From Collimonas humicola (GTDB lineage Bacteria > Pseudomonadota > Gammaproteobacteria > Burkholderiales > Burkholderiaceae_D): 64,000 nucleotides of DNA. Location of the stretch: the NCBI RefSeq assembly GCF_018304945.1, contig NZ_JAGQEE010000003.1, positions 1 to 64,000 on the forward strand, written 5' to 3'. Below the pieces are notes generated by a model. It ran no database searches, was not told where the DNA came from, and was given only the letters and a program-made list of their open reading frames with translations. The position numbers and the translations under genes are program-made. Shown here piece after piece: positions 8,991 through 19,288 of the stretch. Position 1 is the stretch's first letter; every line of letters begins with the position of its first letter.

Positions 8991-10280
8991 CTATTCCGGG
9001 CCGGGATTTTCTTCAACGGCGGCGTTCGCTAAAGTGATCAGGCTGGAAACGCGCGCCGGCGATATCGGCAAGCGCACCGCATCCGGCTGCCAGCCAAACA
9101 GGAAGTCGGTGGCGCCGCCGCAGACCCGGCCCTGGCACGGCCCCATGCCGCAGCGCGTATGCAGTTTCGCGCTGCGCCAGCTGGCGTGTCCTTGCAAAGC
9201 CCCATAAGCGACATCTTCGCAGCGGCACACCAGGGTTTCCGGCGCACACAGACGGCGCAATTCGGGACGCAAGGAAAATGCGCCCTCCAGGCGCCTGGCG
9301 AAAGCCTGCTGACTGCGGCGCTGCGCCAGCCAGCGCCCCTCGGCGGCGCCTGAACCGCCGGCATGGAGGCCGGCGATATGTCCTTCGGCCAGCGCCAGAT
9401 CGACGCCGCCGACCCCGCTGCCTTCGCCGGCGCAGTACAGGTCTTGCACGCTGGTGCGCTGCTGCGCATCCACCTGCACCGCACCGTCCGCGATGCAGCA
9501 ACCGAGCGCCTGCGCCAGCTCGGTATTGGGCAACAGGCCGTAGCCGCAAGCCAGGTAGTCGCACTCCACGCTCAGGGTTTTCCCGGCCACCATCATCTGC
9601 ACCGCGCGCAGCTGTCCTTCGCCCTGCGCTTGCAGCACATAGCTGTCAGCGTGATACGGCACGCCAGCCAGCTGGCTGCGCAATTGCCAGGCCTGGCGCA
9701 ATTTGGCAGGCGTGCGCGCCAGCTGCAGGGCAAACCCGGCCAGCTTGCGCCGGCTGCTTTGTTCCAGTATGTTCAGCACCTGCGCGCCGTGCTGCCGCAA
9801 GGTCGCCGCCACCGCCAGCAGCAGGGGTCCGGAACCGGCCACGACGACGCGCTTGCCATGCACCGGATAAGCGCCTTTGACCAAAGCCTGCAAGCCGCCG
9901 GCGCCGGTCACGCCGGGCAGCGTCCAGCCGGGAAACGGCAGCAGCCGTTCACGCGCGCCGGTTGCCAGTATCAGCTTGCGGTAACTCAGCTTGCAAGTCT
10001 GCTGCGGGCTTTCCAGCAGCAATTGCATCGCTCCTGCCGCAGCAAGCACGCGGCTGTGCATGTACCACTGCACGTTCGCCATCTGCTGCAATTGATCCCA
10101 TAATTCTTTAGCTTGCGGATGCGCGCTGTGCTGTGGGCCGCCGCGCCAGATCTGCCCGCCGGCGCGCGGGTTGTCGTCGACCAGCGCCACGGCGGCGCCG
10201 CTTTGCGCAGCGCTCCTGGCGGCAGCCAGTCCGGCCGGCCCGGCGCCGACGATCACGATGTCCGACTTCGCGTGCATCAT
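8991..10280 (-). CDS. lhpE: D-hydroxyproline dehydrogenase, NAD(P)/FAD subunit with BFD-like [2Fe-2S] domain
   Basis: A 429-aa flavoprotein with an N-terminal dinucleotide fold (DIVIVGAGPAGLAAARSA), a second nucleotide fold in the middle (VVVAGSGPLLLAVA), and a C-terminal BFD-like iron-sulfur region with cysteines in CRCED and CGMGPCQGRVC. This is the architecture of the alpha subunit of heteromeric D-hydroxyproline and opine-type dehydrogenases. With LhpB and LhpF it oxidises cis-4-hydroxy-D-proline to 1-pyrroline-4-hydroxy-2-carboxylate. The start at 10280 is chosen because its ATGA overlaps the lhpF stop codon, indicating translational coupling. The frame extends further upstream. Confidence 0.85.
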   Translation of the reverse strand: MMHAKSDIVIVGAGPAGLAAARSAAQSGAAVALVDDNPRAGGQIWRGGPQHSAHPQAKELWDQLQQMANVQWYMHSRVLAAAGAMQLLLESPQQTCKLSYRKLILATGARERLLPFPGWTLPGVTGAGGLQALVKGAYPVHGKRVVVAGSGPLLLAVAATLRQHGAQVLNILEQSSRRKLAGFALQLARTPAKLRQAWQLRSQLAGVPYHADSYVLQAQGEGQLRAVQMMVAGKTLSVECDYLACGYGLLPNTELAQALGCCIADGAVQVDAQQRTSVQDLYCAGEGSGVGGVDLALAEGHIAGLHAGGSGAAEGRWLAQRRSQQAFARRLEGAFSLRPELRRLCAPETLVCRCEDVAYGALQGHASWRSAKLHTRCGMGPCQGRVCGGATDFLFGWQPDAVRLPISPARVSSLITLANAAVEENPGPE

Positions 10281-10540
10281 GCGACAGCCTGCGCAGTTTC
10301 TATCCGCATGCCGGCGGCGCACTCAGTCTGGCAAGCCAGGCGATGCGCGCGGCCGTCTATGCTGACCCGGCATTCCTGGCAGATGCCCATGCCGCACAGC
10401 GGCGCCCGCGGCATGCCGCTGACCGAACGCCGCGTGATGCCTGGCGCAGCGGCCACAGCCAGCGCTGCCGCTACGCTGCAACCGGTGGCGACCTTGACGC
10501 TGCTGCCGTTGATGAATATCTCGATGTCGTTTTCAGGCAT
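10277..10540 (-). CDS. lhpF: D-hydroxyproline dehydrogenase, small [2Fe-2S] subunit
   Basis: An 87-aa plant-type ferredoxin-like protein with the cluster ligands Cys49, Cys54, Cys57 (CGMGICQEC) and Cys70 (LACQT). It is the electron-transfer subunit between the FAD oxidoreductase LhpB and LhpE. The start ATG at 10540 overlaps the end of lhpB by 8 bases, and its own stop overlaps the lhpE start, so the three subunit genes are tightly coupled. A longer open frame in the same phase reaches back into lhpB, but those residues are a shadow of lhpB. Confidence 0.85.
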   Translation of the reverse strand: MPENDIEIFINGSSVKVATGCSVAAALAVAAAPGITRRSVSGMPRAPLCGMGICQECRVSIDGRAHRLACQTECAAGMRIETAQAVA

Positions 10541-11654
10541 GTTGCATTCCCAGTTGCCGGAAGCGCGCCGGCAGATAAGGTGTGACCGGAATCTGCGCCG
10601 GCCTGCCGGCCATCTGCGCTGCCAGCAGCTGGGCGCTGGCCAGCGAGGTGGTAATCCCCAGGCCCTCATGGCCGGTGGCCAGCCAGACATTCGGCCGCGA
10701 CGGATGCGGCCCGAGCAGCGGCAAGCCGTCGCTGCTGGCAGCGCGCATGCCGGTCCAGCAGCGCAAGGCATTCAAGCCAGCCAGCGCGGGAACAAAGCTG
10801 GCTGCGTGCGCCAGCATGCGCCCCAGGATCGCCGGCTCCACCGCCTTGTCGGCGGCATCGAACTGGCGAGAAGAGCCGATCAGCAATTGCCCGGTCGGGC
10901 GCGGCTGCAGATTGAAGGCCACCGAATCGCCGCTGGCTGCGTGCGCGCTTTTGATATAGCCGAGCTCAACCAGCTGGTGGCGGATCAGGCCCGGATAGCG
11001 GTCGGTGATGACGATATGGCCTTTTTTCGGCCAGATCGGCAATTCCGGCAGCAGCTGCACCGATGCGCTGCCGTTCGCCACCAGCACCCGGTCGGCATGC
11101 AGCTCGCTGCCGTCGGCCAGCAGTACGCCGTGGCTGGTGATTGCCTGCACCTGTCCTTCGCGCACTTGCGCGCCGCGGCGCTGCGCCCGCGCCAGCAGCA
11201 GTGCAGCGCTTTTCGGCGGATAGACGATGGCATCGCCGCTGACGCGCAAGCCGCCGCGCAAGCCAGGCCGCAACTGCCGTTCATGCGCGTACAGGGCGGC
11301 CGCATCCAGCATCTCGCAGGGGATGCCGTGTGCTCGCAAGATGGTTTGCTTGGTGCGTGCCGCCGCCATTTCTTCATCATCGGCGGCAATCCATAGCGTG
11401 CCGCAACCGCTGTATTCATGCGCGGCGGGATCGGCGCCGGCAAGCTGCCGCCACAGCGCCAGCGAATAAGAGGTCAACGCCAGTTCCGCCGGATTGTCGT
11501 CCATGACTACCAGGTGCCCCATGCCGGCCGCCGTGGCGCCGCTGCCGATCGCTTCGCGCTCCACCACCGTCACCGCCAGGCCCTCGGCCGCCAGCGCATC
11601 GGCGCAGGCGGCGCCGATGATGCCGGCGCCGACGATCAAGACATCGATGCTCAA
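10533..11654 (-). CDS. lhpB: D-hydroxyproline dehydrogenase, FAD-binding DAO-like subunit
   Basis: A 373-aa FAD oxidoreductase of the DadA/D-amino-acid oxidase fold. It opens with the dinucleotide motif [18 protein letters not shown] and has FAD contacts near the C-terminus ([18 protein letters not shown]). It is the catalytic subunit of the LhpBFE complex that oxidises cis-4-hydroxy-D-proline. The likely start is TTG at 11654 (LSIDVLIVG), because the conserved fold begins at once after it and the TTGA overlaps the lhpA stop codon. No ATG lies close upstream that would make sense. Residues upstream in the open frame are a shadow of lhpA. Confidence 0.83.
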   Translation of the reverse strand: MSIDVLIVGAGIIGAACADALAAEGLAVTVVEREAIGSGATAAGMGHLVVMDDNPAELALTSYSLALWRQLAGADPAAHEYSGCGTLWIAADDEEMAAARTKQTILRAHGIPCEMLDAAALYAHERQLRPGLRGGLRVSGDAIVYPPKSAALLLARAQRRGAQVREGQVQAITSHGVLLADGSELHADRVLVANGSASVQLLPELPIWPKKGHIVITDRYPGLIRHQLVELGYIKSAHAASGDSVAFNLQPRPTGQLLIGSSRQFDAADKAVEPAILGRMLAHAASFVPALAGLNALRCWTGMRAASSDGLPLLGPHPSRPNVWLATGHEGLGITTSLASAQLLAAQMAGRPAQIPVTPYLPARFRQLGMQHA

Positions 11655-12586
11655 ATAATGCCCCAGGCGAAGGGATCGTCCTGCTGGAAAATGAAACTGC
11701 TCTCGGCGTTCACATAGGCCGTGCCGCGGATGGCGGGCAGGATCTGTTCGCCGTGGCGCCGGTAGGATGCTTCGAAGACGCTGCCGATGATGCTTTCCTG
11801 GCGCCAGACGTCGCCCTCGGCCAGCTTGCCGTCGGCCGCCAGGCAAGCCAGCTTGGCGCTGGTGCCGGTGCCGCAGGGAGAGCGATCGTAGGCGTTGCCG
11901 GGGCAAAGCACGAAATTGCGGCTGTGGTTGCCGGCCTGCCGGGCCGGGCCGAACAGCTCGACGTGATCGATCGCTGCCCCGGCTGCGCCCGTGATACCGG
12001 CCAGTTCGAGCGCGGCGCGCACTGCCTGGGCAAAGGCGCTGAGGGCGGCAATGTTCTCCTGCTGCACATCCAGCCCGTGTTCACCGACCAGGAAAAACCA
12101 GTTGCCGCCCCAGGCGATGTCGCCGACCACGCGGCCATAGCCGGGCACTTGCAAGACGACATCCTTGCACAAGCGATAGGCGGGGATATTGTGCACGGTG
12201 ACGCTGGCGTCGGCATGCAGCTCAGTCTCGACCACGCCGACCGGCGTTTCGATCCGATGGCGGCCTGTGCCCAGGCGGCCCAGGTAGGCCAGCGACGCGA
12301 TCAAGCCGATGGTGCCGTGGCCGCACATGCCGAGATAACCGACATTATTGAAAAAGATGACGCCGGCGGCGCAGGCCGGATCTTGTGGCTGGCACAGCAG
12401 CGCGCCGACCAGCACATCGGAGCCGCGCGGCTCGCACACGGTGGCGATACGCAAGCGGTCGTGCTGCGCACGCAGCAGCTGCAGCCGTTCGGACAAAGGC
12501 CCGTTGCCAAGATCGGGGCCGCCAGCCAGCACCAGGCGGGTAGGTTCACCGCCGGTGTGGGAATCGAGAATCGAGATTTTTTCCAT
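11651..12586 (-). CDS. lhpA: 4-hydroxyproline 2-epimerase
   Basis: A 311-aa proline racemase superfamily enzyme. Both catalytic cysteines are present: Cys88 (GMCGHGT) and Cys238 ([11 protein letters not shown]). This Cys/Cys pair separates epimerases from the trans-3-hydroxyproline dehydratases, which carry Thr at the second position. It converts trans-4-hydroxy-L-proline to cis-4-hydroxy-D-proline, the first step of the pathway. It is the first gene of the minus-strand operon lhpA-B-F-E and overlaps lhpB by TTGA. Proline racemase activity cannot be excluded from sequence alone, but the operon argues for hydroxyproline. Confidence 0.9.
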   Translation of the reverse strand: MEKISILDSHTGGEPTRLVLAGGPDLGNGPLSERLQLLRAQHDRLRIATVCEPRGSDVLVGALLCQPQDPACAAGVIFFNNVGYLGMCGHGTIGLIASLAYLGRLGTGRHRIETPVGVVETELHADASVTVHNIPAYRLCKDVVLQVPGYGRVVGDIAWGGNWFFLVGEHGLDVQQENIAALSAFAQAVRAALELAGITGAAGAAIDHVELFGPARQAGNHSRNFVLCPGNAYDRSPCGTGTSAKLACLAADGKLAEGDVWRQESIIGSVFEASYRRHGEQILPAIRGTAYVNAESSFIFQQDDPFAWGII

Positions 12587-12645
12587 ACCGACAGCGTAGT
12601 CGGCGCAGACTGCGCTGTCTTGCTGCCAAGCCTTGGAATAGATGA

Positions 12646-12693
12646 CGAAATCGGCATAGTGCCGATTTCGCGCCTGCTGCGCGCGGCAGCAGG
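12646..12693. repeat. Two adjacent perfect hairpins between yfhL and lhpA
   Basis: The arm cgaaatcggca (12646-12656) is inverted at 12660-12670 around a 3-nt loop. Immediately next to it cctgctgc (12673-12680) is inverted at 12686-12693 around a 5-nt loop. They begin 11 nt after the yfhL stop codon and lie upstream of lhpA. There is no T-run. They may act as a transcription boundary, an mRNA stabiliser or a regulatory dyad for lhpA. Confidence 0.55.
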
Positions 12694-12704
12694 TTCAATG
12701 GCGA

Positions 12705-12995
<291 letters not shown>

Positions 12996-13081
12996 TTAAA
13001 TCATAAATACGGCGGGGCCGGAAGCTAAGCGGGCGATCCCGTCCTGCTTCGGCCATTTTATTCTCTTTAAGCCCAGGCCGC

Positions 13082-14264
<1,183 letters not shown>

Positions 14265-14490
14265 TAAGTTTAATAAAGATGGGGAAAATTTCCCGGATTT
14301 CGTCGATTCTGCGTCGATTTGGCCTCGATTTTGGCGCCTACGGCAGTCAAATTAGAGGCCGGCGGGCAAGACTATCCGTAAATCGATAGCCGACGCTCTG
14401 ATAGAATGCCGGTGATTGTACCTCTTGTGCGGCAGGCTCCGACAGCCCGCCGCCGCACCCTTTTTCACCGCCCGACAGACCAGGCCTCAG

Positions 14491-15636
14491 ATGTTTAGTT
14501 TCTTCAAGAAAAAACCAAAACCCGAAGTTGCGCCTTCGCCGGCAGCAGAACTGCCGCAGGTAAAAGCATCAGAAATTGCTCCGGCCGCGACGGCCGGGAT
14601 CGCACCGGCGCTTGCGCCAGCCCCTGCCGCCGTAGTTGATGCCGCTGTTGCTTCTGCTGTTGCACCGAGCGAGCCGCCGGCCGCCTCGGCCGCCGAAGCG
14701 GAAACCGAGATCGTCTCGGCGCCGGTCGCCGCGGAGCAAAAGCGTTCCTGGCTGTCGCGCCTGAAAAGCGGGCTGTCCAAGACGTCCTCCAACCTGAGCG
14801 TCCTGTTCGTCGGCGCCAAGATCGACGACGACTTGTACGAGGAACTGGAATCGGCCCTGCTGGTGTCCGATGCCGGCGTCGACGCCACCCATTTCCTGCT
14901 CAATGCCCTGAAAAAGAAGGTCAAGGAAGACAAGCTGACGGAAGCGGCCCAGGTCAAGGCGGCGCTGCGCGCCTTGCTGATCGATTTGCTGTCGCCCTTG
15001 CAAAAGCCGCTGGTGCTGGACCAGCATCAGCCGCTGGTGATGATGATCGCCGGCGTCAACGGCGCCGGCAAGACCACCACCATCGGCAAACTGGCCAAGC
15101 ACCTGCAAGCCCACAAGCAATCGGTGCTGCTGGCGGCCGGCGATACTTTCCGTGCCGCCGCGCGCGAACAGCTGACGATCTGGGGCGAGCGCAACAACGT
15201 CACCGTGATCGCCCAGGAATCCGGCGATCCTGCGGCGGTGGCTTTCGACGCCGTGCATTCGGCGCAGGCGCGCGGCACCAATGTGGTCATGGTGGACACT
15301 GCCGGTCGCCTGCCGACCCAGTTGCACCTGATGGACGAACTGAAAAAAATCAAGCGCGTCATCGGCAAAGGCATGGCCACCGCGCCGCATGAAATCCTGC
15401 TGGTCATCGACGGCAACACCGGCCAGAATGCGCTGGCGCAGGTCAAGGCTTTCGACGATGCGCTAGGCCTGACCGGGCTGGTGATCACCAAGCTGGACGG
15501 CACCGCCAAGGGCGGCGTGCTGGCGGCCATCGCCACCACCCGCGCCATCCCGGTGTATTTCATCGGCGTCGGCGAACAGATCGAAGACTTGCAGCCCTTC
15601 AATGCCGCCGATTTCGTGGATGCATTGCTTAGTTAG
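14491..15636 (+). CDS. ftsY: Signal recognition particle receptor FtsY
   Basis: A 381-aa SRP GTPase. The first 90 residues are an Ala/Pro/Glu-rich acidic region after a basic start (MFSFFKKKPKP). The NG domain follows, with P-loop GVNGAGKTTTIGKLA, switch motif DTAGRLPTQ and TKLDGTAKGG. FtsY docks SRP-ribosome complexes at the inner membrane for cotranslational insertion. The ATG at 14491 is chosen because it begins the typical Phe/Lys-rich membrane-targeting start. It is followed by ftsE and ftsX, the classical cell-division cluster. Confidence 0.95.
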   Translation: MFSFFKKKPKPEVAPSPAAELPQVKASEIAPAATAGIAPALAPAPAAVVDAAVASAVAPSEPPAASAAEAETEIVSAPVAAEQKRSWLSRLKSGLSKTSSNLSVLFVGAKIDDDLYEELESALLVSDAGVDATHFLLNALKKKVKEDKLTEAAQVKAALRALLIDLLSPLQKPLVLDQHQPLVMMIAGVNGAGKTTTIGKLAKHLQAHKQSVLLAAGDTFRAAAREQLTIWGERNNVTVIAQESGDPAAVAFDAVHSAQARGTNVVMVDTAGRLPTQLHLMDELKKIKRVIGKGMATAPHEILLVIDGNTGQNALAQVKAFDDALGLTGLVITKLDGTAKGGVLAAIATTRAIPVYFIGVGEQIEDLQPFNAADFVDALLS

Positions 15637-15696
15637 AGAAGTTGTCCCGGTTTTCCATTCAAGCTGTATTGCCATCGCCACTAGCCAACATTTGCA

Positions 15697-16389
15697 ATGA
15701 TTGAATTCAACCAGGTATCCAAGAAATATGCGCGCGACGTGTTCGCGCTGCGCGATATCACGCTGACGGTCAACAAGGGCGACCTGATTTTCCTGGCCGG
15801 CCCGTCCGGCGCCGGCAAAACCACCTTGCTCAACCTGATTGCGGCAATCGAACGTCCCAGCAGCGGCGCCCTGACGGTCAGCGGCGCCAATGTCGGCAAG
15901 CTGAAGTCTTCCGGCCTGCCCTACCTGCGGCGCAATCTCGGGCTGATCCTGCAGCAGCAGAAACTGCTGCAGGACCGCAGCGTGCTGGCCAATGTCATGC
16001 TGCCCTTGCTGGTCACCGGCGCCACCCGGGCCGAAGCCGAGAAGCGCGCGCAAGCGGCGCTGGACCGGGTCGGCCTGCTGGACAAGGCGGCCGCCGATCC
16101 GCTCGCTCTCTCGGGCGGCGAACAGCAGCGGGTATCGATCGCCCGCGCCATCGTCAACCGGCCGCAGATCATCCTGGCTGACGAACCGACCGCCAATCTC
16201 GACCGCGACAACGCCAACAAGGTGCTCGATGCGCTCAAGTCCTTCCATGCGGTCGGCGTGACCTGCCTGATTTCCACCCATGACGAGCAGTTCCTCAACA
16301 GCGCCAATCGCGTGGTGTTCCTGGACCAGGGCCAGATCGTCGACCACTGGCAAAACTCTGCCGTGCGCAACACTGGAGGTGCGGCATGA
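15697..16389 (+). CDS. ftsE: Cell division ATP-binding protein FtsE
   Basis: A 230-aa ABC ATPase with Walker A (GPSGAGKTTLL), signature LSGGEQQRVSIARAI and Walker B (IILADEPTANLD). With FtsX it forms the membrane complex that controls peptidoglycan amidases at the septum. It overlaps ftsX by ATGA, so the two are translationally coupled. The length is normal. Confidence 0.95.
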   Translation: MIEFNQVSKKYARDVFALRDITLTVNKGDLIFLAGPSGAGKTTLLNLIAAIERPSSGALTVSGANVGKLKSSGLPYLRRNLGLILQQQKLLQDRSVLANVMLPLLVTGATRAEAEKRAQAALDRVGLLDKAAADPLALSGGEQQRVSIARAIVNRPQIILADEPTANLDRDNANKVLDALKSFHAVGVTCLISTHDEQFLNSANRVVFLDQGQIVDHWQNSAVRNTGGAA

Positions 16390-17312
16390 AGAGCTGGCTG
16401 CGACAACATGTGTTCGCCATCAGCGACGCCTTCATCCATATGTTCAAGGCCCCCGGCGGCTTTGCCCTCAATGTGCTGGTGGTGGCGATTGCGCTGGCCT
16501 TGCCGTTCGGCGGCCTGACCCTGATCGAAAACATCCGGCCGGTATCGGAGCAACTGGCGGTGGAGCCGGAAATCAGCATTTTCATGGCGCTGGATGCGGC
16601 GCGCGACAAGACCACGGCGCTGGCCAAGCCTATCGACGCCATCCTGCTGCAGCACCACAGCGCGGCCAAGGTGCTGTTCATTCCGCGCGAAGACGCCCTG
16701 GTCAGCCTGAAAAACAAGACCGGCATGGACGACGCCCTGACCACCCTGGGCCAGAATCCTCTGCCGGACGCGTATGTGCTGAAGCTGACCGGTTTCCATG
16801 ATGCCCCCGACGCCGCCCGCATCGATGTCATCGCAGCCGACCTCAAGGCGCTGCCCGGCGTCGATACCGTGCAGGTCGATTCGGAATGGGTCAAGCGGCT
16901 GGCCGCCTTGCTCGGCATCCTGCGCCTGGTGCTGCTGTTCCTGGCGGCGACGCTGGCGGTCGTGGTGGTGGCAGTCGTGTTCAATACCGTGCGCCTGCAG
17001 GTGCTGACGCAACGCGAGGAAATCGCCGTGGCCAAGCTGGTCGGCGCTACCGACAGCTTTATCCACCGGCCCTTCTATTACACCGGCGCCCTGCTCGGCC
17101 TGTGCGCCGGCGGCCTGGCGCTGGCGGCGGTGGCGCTAGGCCTGCAGCCATTGAACCAGGCGATTGCCGAATTCGCCCGCCTGTACGCCTCCGAATTCCG
17201 CCTGCTGCCGCTGAACTGGCTGGCCAGCATCGTCCTGCTGGCGCTCAGCGCCGGGCTCGGCCTGACCGGCGCGGTGCTGTCGGTAAGGCGCCACCTGGCG
17301 CGGCTCGCCTGA
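16386..17312 (+). CDS. ftsX: Cell division protein FtsX
   Basis: A 308-aa ABC permease-type protein with four membrane segments: one after the cytoplasmic N-terminus (about residues 22-42) and three in the C-terminal half. A periplasmic loop of about 120 residues lies between the first two. It anchors FtsE and relays its ATPase cycle to periplasmic amidase activators. The gene starts inside the end of ftsE, and the next gene is an unrelated AraC regulator 9 bp downstream. Confidence 0.94.
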   Translation: MKSWLRQHVFAISDAFIHMFKAPGGFALNVLVVAIALALPFGGLTLIENIRPVSEQLAVEPEISIFMALDAARDKTTALAKPIDAILLQHHSAAKVLFIPREDALVSLKNKTGMDDALTTLGQNPLPDAYVLKLTGFHDAPDAARIDVIAADLKALPGVDTVQVDSEWVKRLAALLGILRLVLLFLAATLAVVVVAVVFNTVRLQVLTQREEIAVAKLVGATDSFIHRPFYYTGALLGLCAGGLALAAVALGLQPLNQAIAEFARLYASEFRLLPLNWLASIVLLALSAGLGLTGAVLSVRRHLARLA

Positions 17313-17321
17313 GCAACCATC

Positions 17322-18158
17322 GTGTTCCATCATCCCTCCGAATTCGTCACCTTCAAGACCAGCCCGCACCTGCCGGGCGTGGAATTGTATTCGGCGCGGC
17401 TGGTGGACCACGAATTCGCTCCGCATGTGCACGACGCCTATTCGCTGGGCGCGATCGAAAGCGGGGTCGAGCGTTTCCGCTACAAGGGCGGCCAGCACCT
17501 GGCGCCGGCCGGCACGCTGGTGCTGCTCAACCCGGATGAGTTGCATGACGGCCACGCGGAAGTCGCGGCCGGCTGGACTTACCAGATGCTGTATATCGAG
17601 CCGCAGATCTTGCACGCAATGACCGGCAGCGAAGCCTATTTCAGCGGCGCCACCGAACACGATCCGGCGCTGGCTGACAGCTTTCGCCTGCTCTTCCGGC
17701 GCATGTGGCAGGCGCCGGACGACATCGCCTTCGTCTCGCATTTCACCCAGCTGATCGACGCCGTGACGCAACGCTACGGCAAGAACCTCCGTCCACTGGC
17801 GACCGCCACGGCGCATCATCCGCAGCGCATGCTTGCCATGCGGCGCGTGCTCGACTGCATCGAAGCCAATCTCGACCAGACGCTGCACATCGATACCCTG
17901 GCGGCGGAAGCCGGCATGTCGGTGTTTCATTTCGTGCGCACTTTCGCCGCCGAATTCCACGCCACCCCGCACCAGTACCTGCAGGCGCGCCGCGCCGCCC
18001 GCGCCAAGAGCCTGCTGGCCCTGCGCAGCACGCCGACCGACGCCGCCGCCGCGGTCGGCCTGACCGACCAGAGCCACCTGACGCGCTGGTTCAAGCGTGC
18101 CTATGGCGTCACGCCGGCGCAGTACCAACAGCAAATTGGTACAAGACCACTGGCCTGA
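17322..18158 (+). CDS. AraC-family regulator with a cupin-like sensor domain
   Basis: A 278-aa regulator that starts with GTG. The N-terminal half is an AraC-type cupin (HEFAPHVHDAYSLGAIESG) and the C-terminal 100 residues carry the paired HTH (HIDTLAAEAGMSVFHFVRTF; PTDAAAAVGLTDQSHLTRWF). A DMT transporter gene starts just downstream on the same strand. Such AraC-transporter pairs often control amino-acid or metabolite export, so the neighbour is the likely target. The effector is unknown. Confidence 0.85.
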   Translation: MFHHPSEFVTFKTSPHLPGVELYSARLVDHEFAPHVHDAYSLGAIESGVERFRYKGGQHLAPAGTLVLLNPDELHDGHAEVAAGWTYQMLYIEPQILHAMTGSEAYFSGATEHDPALADSFRLLFRRMWQAPDDIAFVSHFTQLIDAVTQRYGKNLRPLATATAHHPQRMLAMRRVLDCIEANLDQTLHIDTLAAEAGMSVFHFVRTFAAEFHATPHQYLQARRAARAKSLLALRSTPTDAAAAVGLTDQSHLTRWFKRAYGVTPAQYQQQIGTRPLA

Positions 18159-18250
18159 AGCTTGGCATGATGGGTGCCATCGCTACTCATCCCTCAATTC
18201 CCTATGGCCTCACCTCGTTTTACCGTTGCAACCCGCTTGCGCCGTTCGCC

Positions 18251-19210
18251 ATGCTGACCGGACTCTTGTGCGCGCTCGGCGCCGGCCTGATGTGGGGCCT
18301 CGTCTTCATTGCACCGCTGCTGCTGCCTGACTACCCCGGGCTGATGCTCTCGTTCGGCCGCTATGTGGCGTTCGGCCTGATCGCGCTGGTGCCGGCCATG
18401 CTGCACCGCAAGCGGATCGCCGCCTTGAGCAAGGCTGACTGGCGCGCCGCGCTGAAACTCTCGCTGGTCGGCAACCTGCTGTATTACGCCGCCCTGGCGA
18501 CGGCGATCCAGCTGGCCGACGCACCGCTGCCGACCATGCTGATCGGCACCTTGCCGGTGGTGATTTCGGTATTTTCCAACTGGTCGCCGGGCCATGCGGC
18601 CGAAAGCGTGGCCTGGCGCCGGCTGGCGCCTTCGCTGGTGATCATCTTCATCGGCATCCTGTGCGTGAACGCCGCCGAACTGACGCATATGCAGCAAGCC
18701 GGCAGCAGCAACACGCGCTCGATGAGCGACTATCTGCTGGGCTGCCTGATTGCGCTCGGCGGCGTCGCCGCCTGGACCTGGTACCCGATCGTCAATGCCC
18801 GCTACCTGCGCGCCAATCCGCACATCAGCCCGTCCACCTGGGCCACCGCCCAAGGCCTGGCGGTGTTGCCGCTGGCATTGACCGGGATGTTCGCCTACGG
18901 CGCTTACCAGAAGCTGAGCGGCGGCACGTATGCCTTCCCGTTCGGCCCGCGGCCGCTGCAGTTTGTCGGCTTGATGCTGGTTATCGGCCTGTCGGCTTCC
19001 TGGATCGGCACCCTGCTCTGGAACAAGGCCAGCCAGCACCTGCCGACAGCGCTGCTGGCGCAGCTGATCGTCTTCGAAACCTTGTCGGCCCTGCTGTACG
19101 CCTTCATTTTCCGTGGCGCGGTGCCTGGCGTGCAAGTGATGGCGGGGATCGTCTTGTTGTGCATAGGCATCGTTTTTGGTGTGCGTACCTTCCAGCATCA
19201 GATACCATAG
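18251..19210 (+). CDS. DMT/EamA-family transporter
   Basis: A 319-aa membrane protein with about ten hydrophobic segments arranged as two EamA repeats, typical of drug/metabolite exporters. The ATG at 18251 begins directly at the first helix (MLTGLLCALGAGLMWGLVF). An in-frame ATG at 18167 would add 28 residues and cannot be excluded. It lies right after an AraC-type regulator. The substrate is unknown; amino acids or related metabolites are plausible. Confidence 0.85.
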   Translation: MLTGLLCALGAGLMWGLVFIAPLLLPDYPGLMLSFGRYVAFGLIALVPAMLHRKRIAALSKADWRAALKLSLVGNLLYYAALATAIQLADAPLPTMLIGTLPVVISVFSNWSPGHAAESVAWRRLAPSLVIIFIGILCVNAAELTHMQQAGSSNTRSMSDYLLGCLIALGGVAAWTWYPIVNARYLRANPHISPSTWATAQGLAVLPLALTGMFAYGAYQKLSGGTYAFPFGPRPLQFVGLMLVIGLSASWIGTLLWNKASQHLPTALLAQLIVFETLSALLYAFIFRGAVPGVQVMAGIVLLCIGIVFGVRTFQHQIP

Positions 19211-19246
19211 AGGCGGTTTCCTCTTTGCAGCCTGCTGCATAATCTG

Positions 19247-19288
19247 TTGAAAATTCGCTCTTGAAAATTCGCTCTTGAAAATTCGCTC
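19247..19288 (+). repeat. Three tandem copies of a 14-nt unit
   Basis: ttgaaaattcgctc occurs three times without change (19247-19260, 19261-19274, 19275-19288). A degenerate fourth copy (gtgaaaactgcctc) contains the GTG start of the next gene. The unit length is not a multiple of three, and each copy creates a TGA in the lipoprotein frame, so the array is untranslated leader. Confidence 0.85.
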
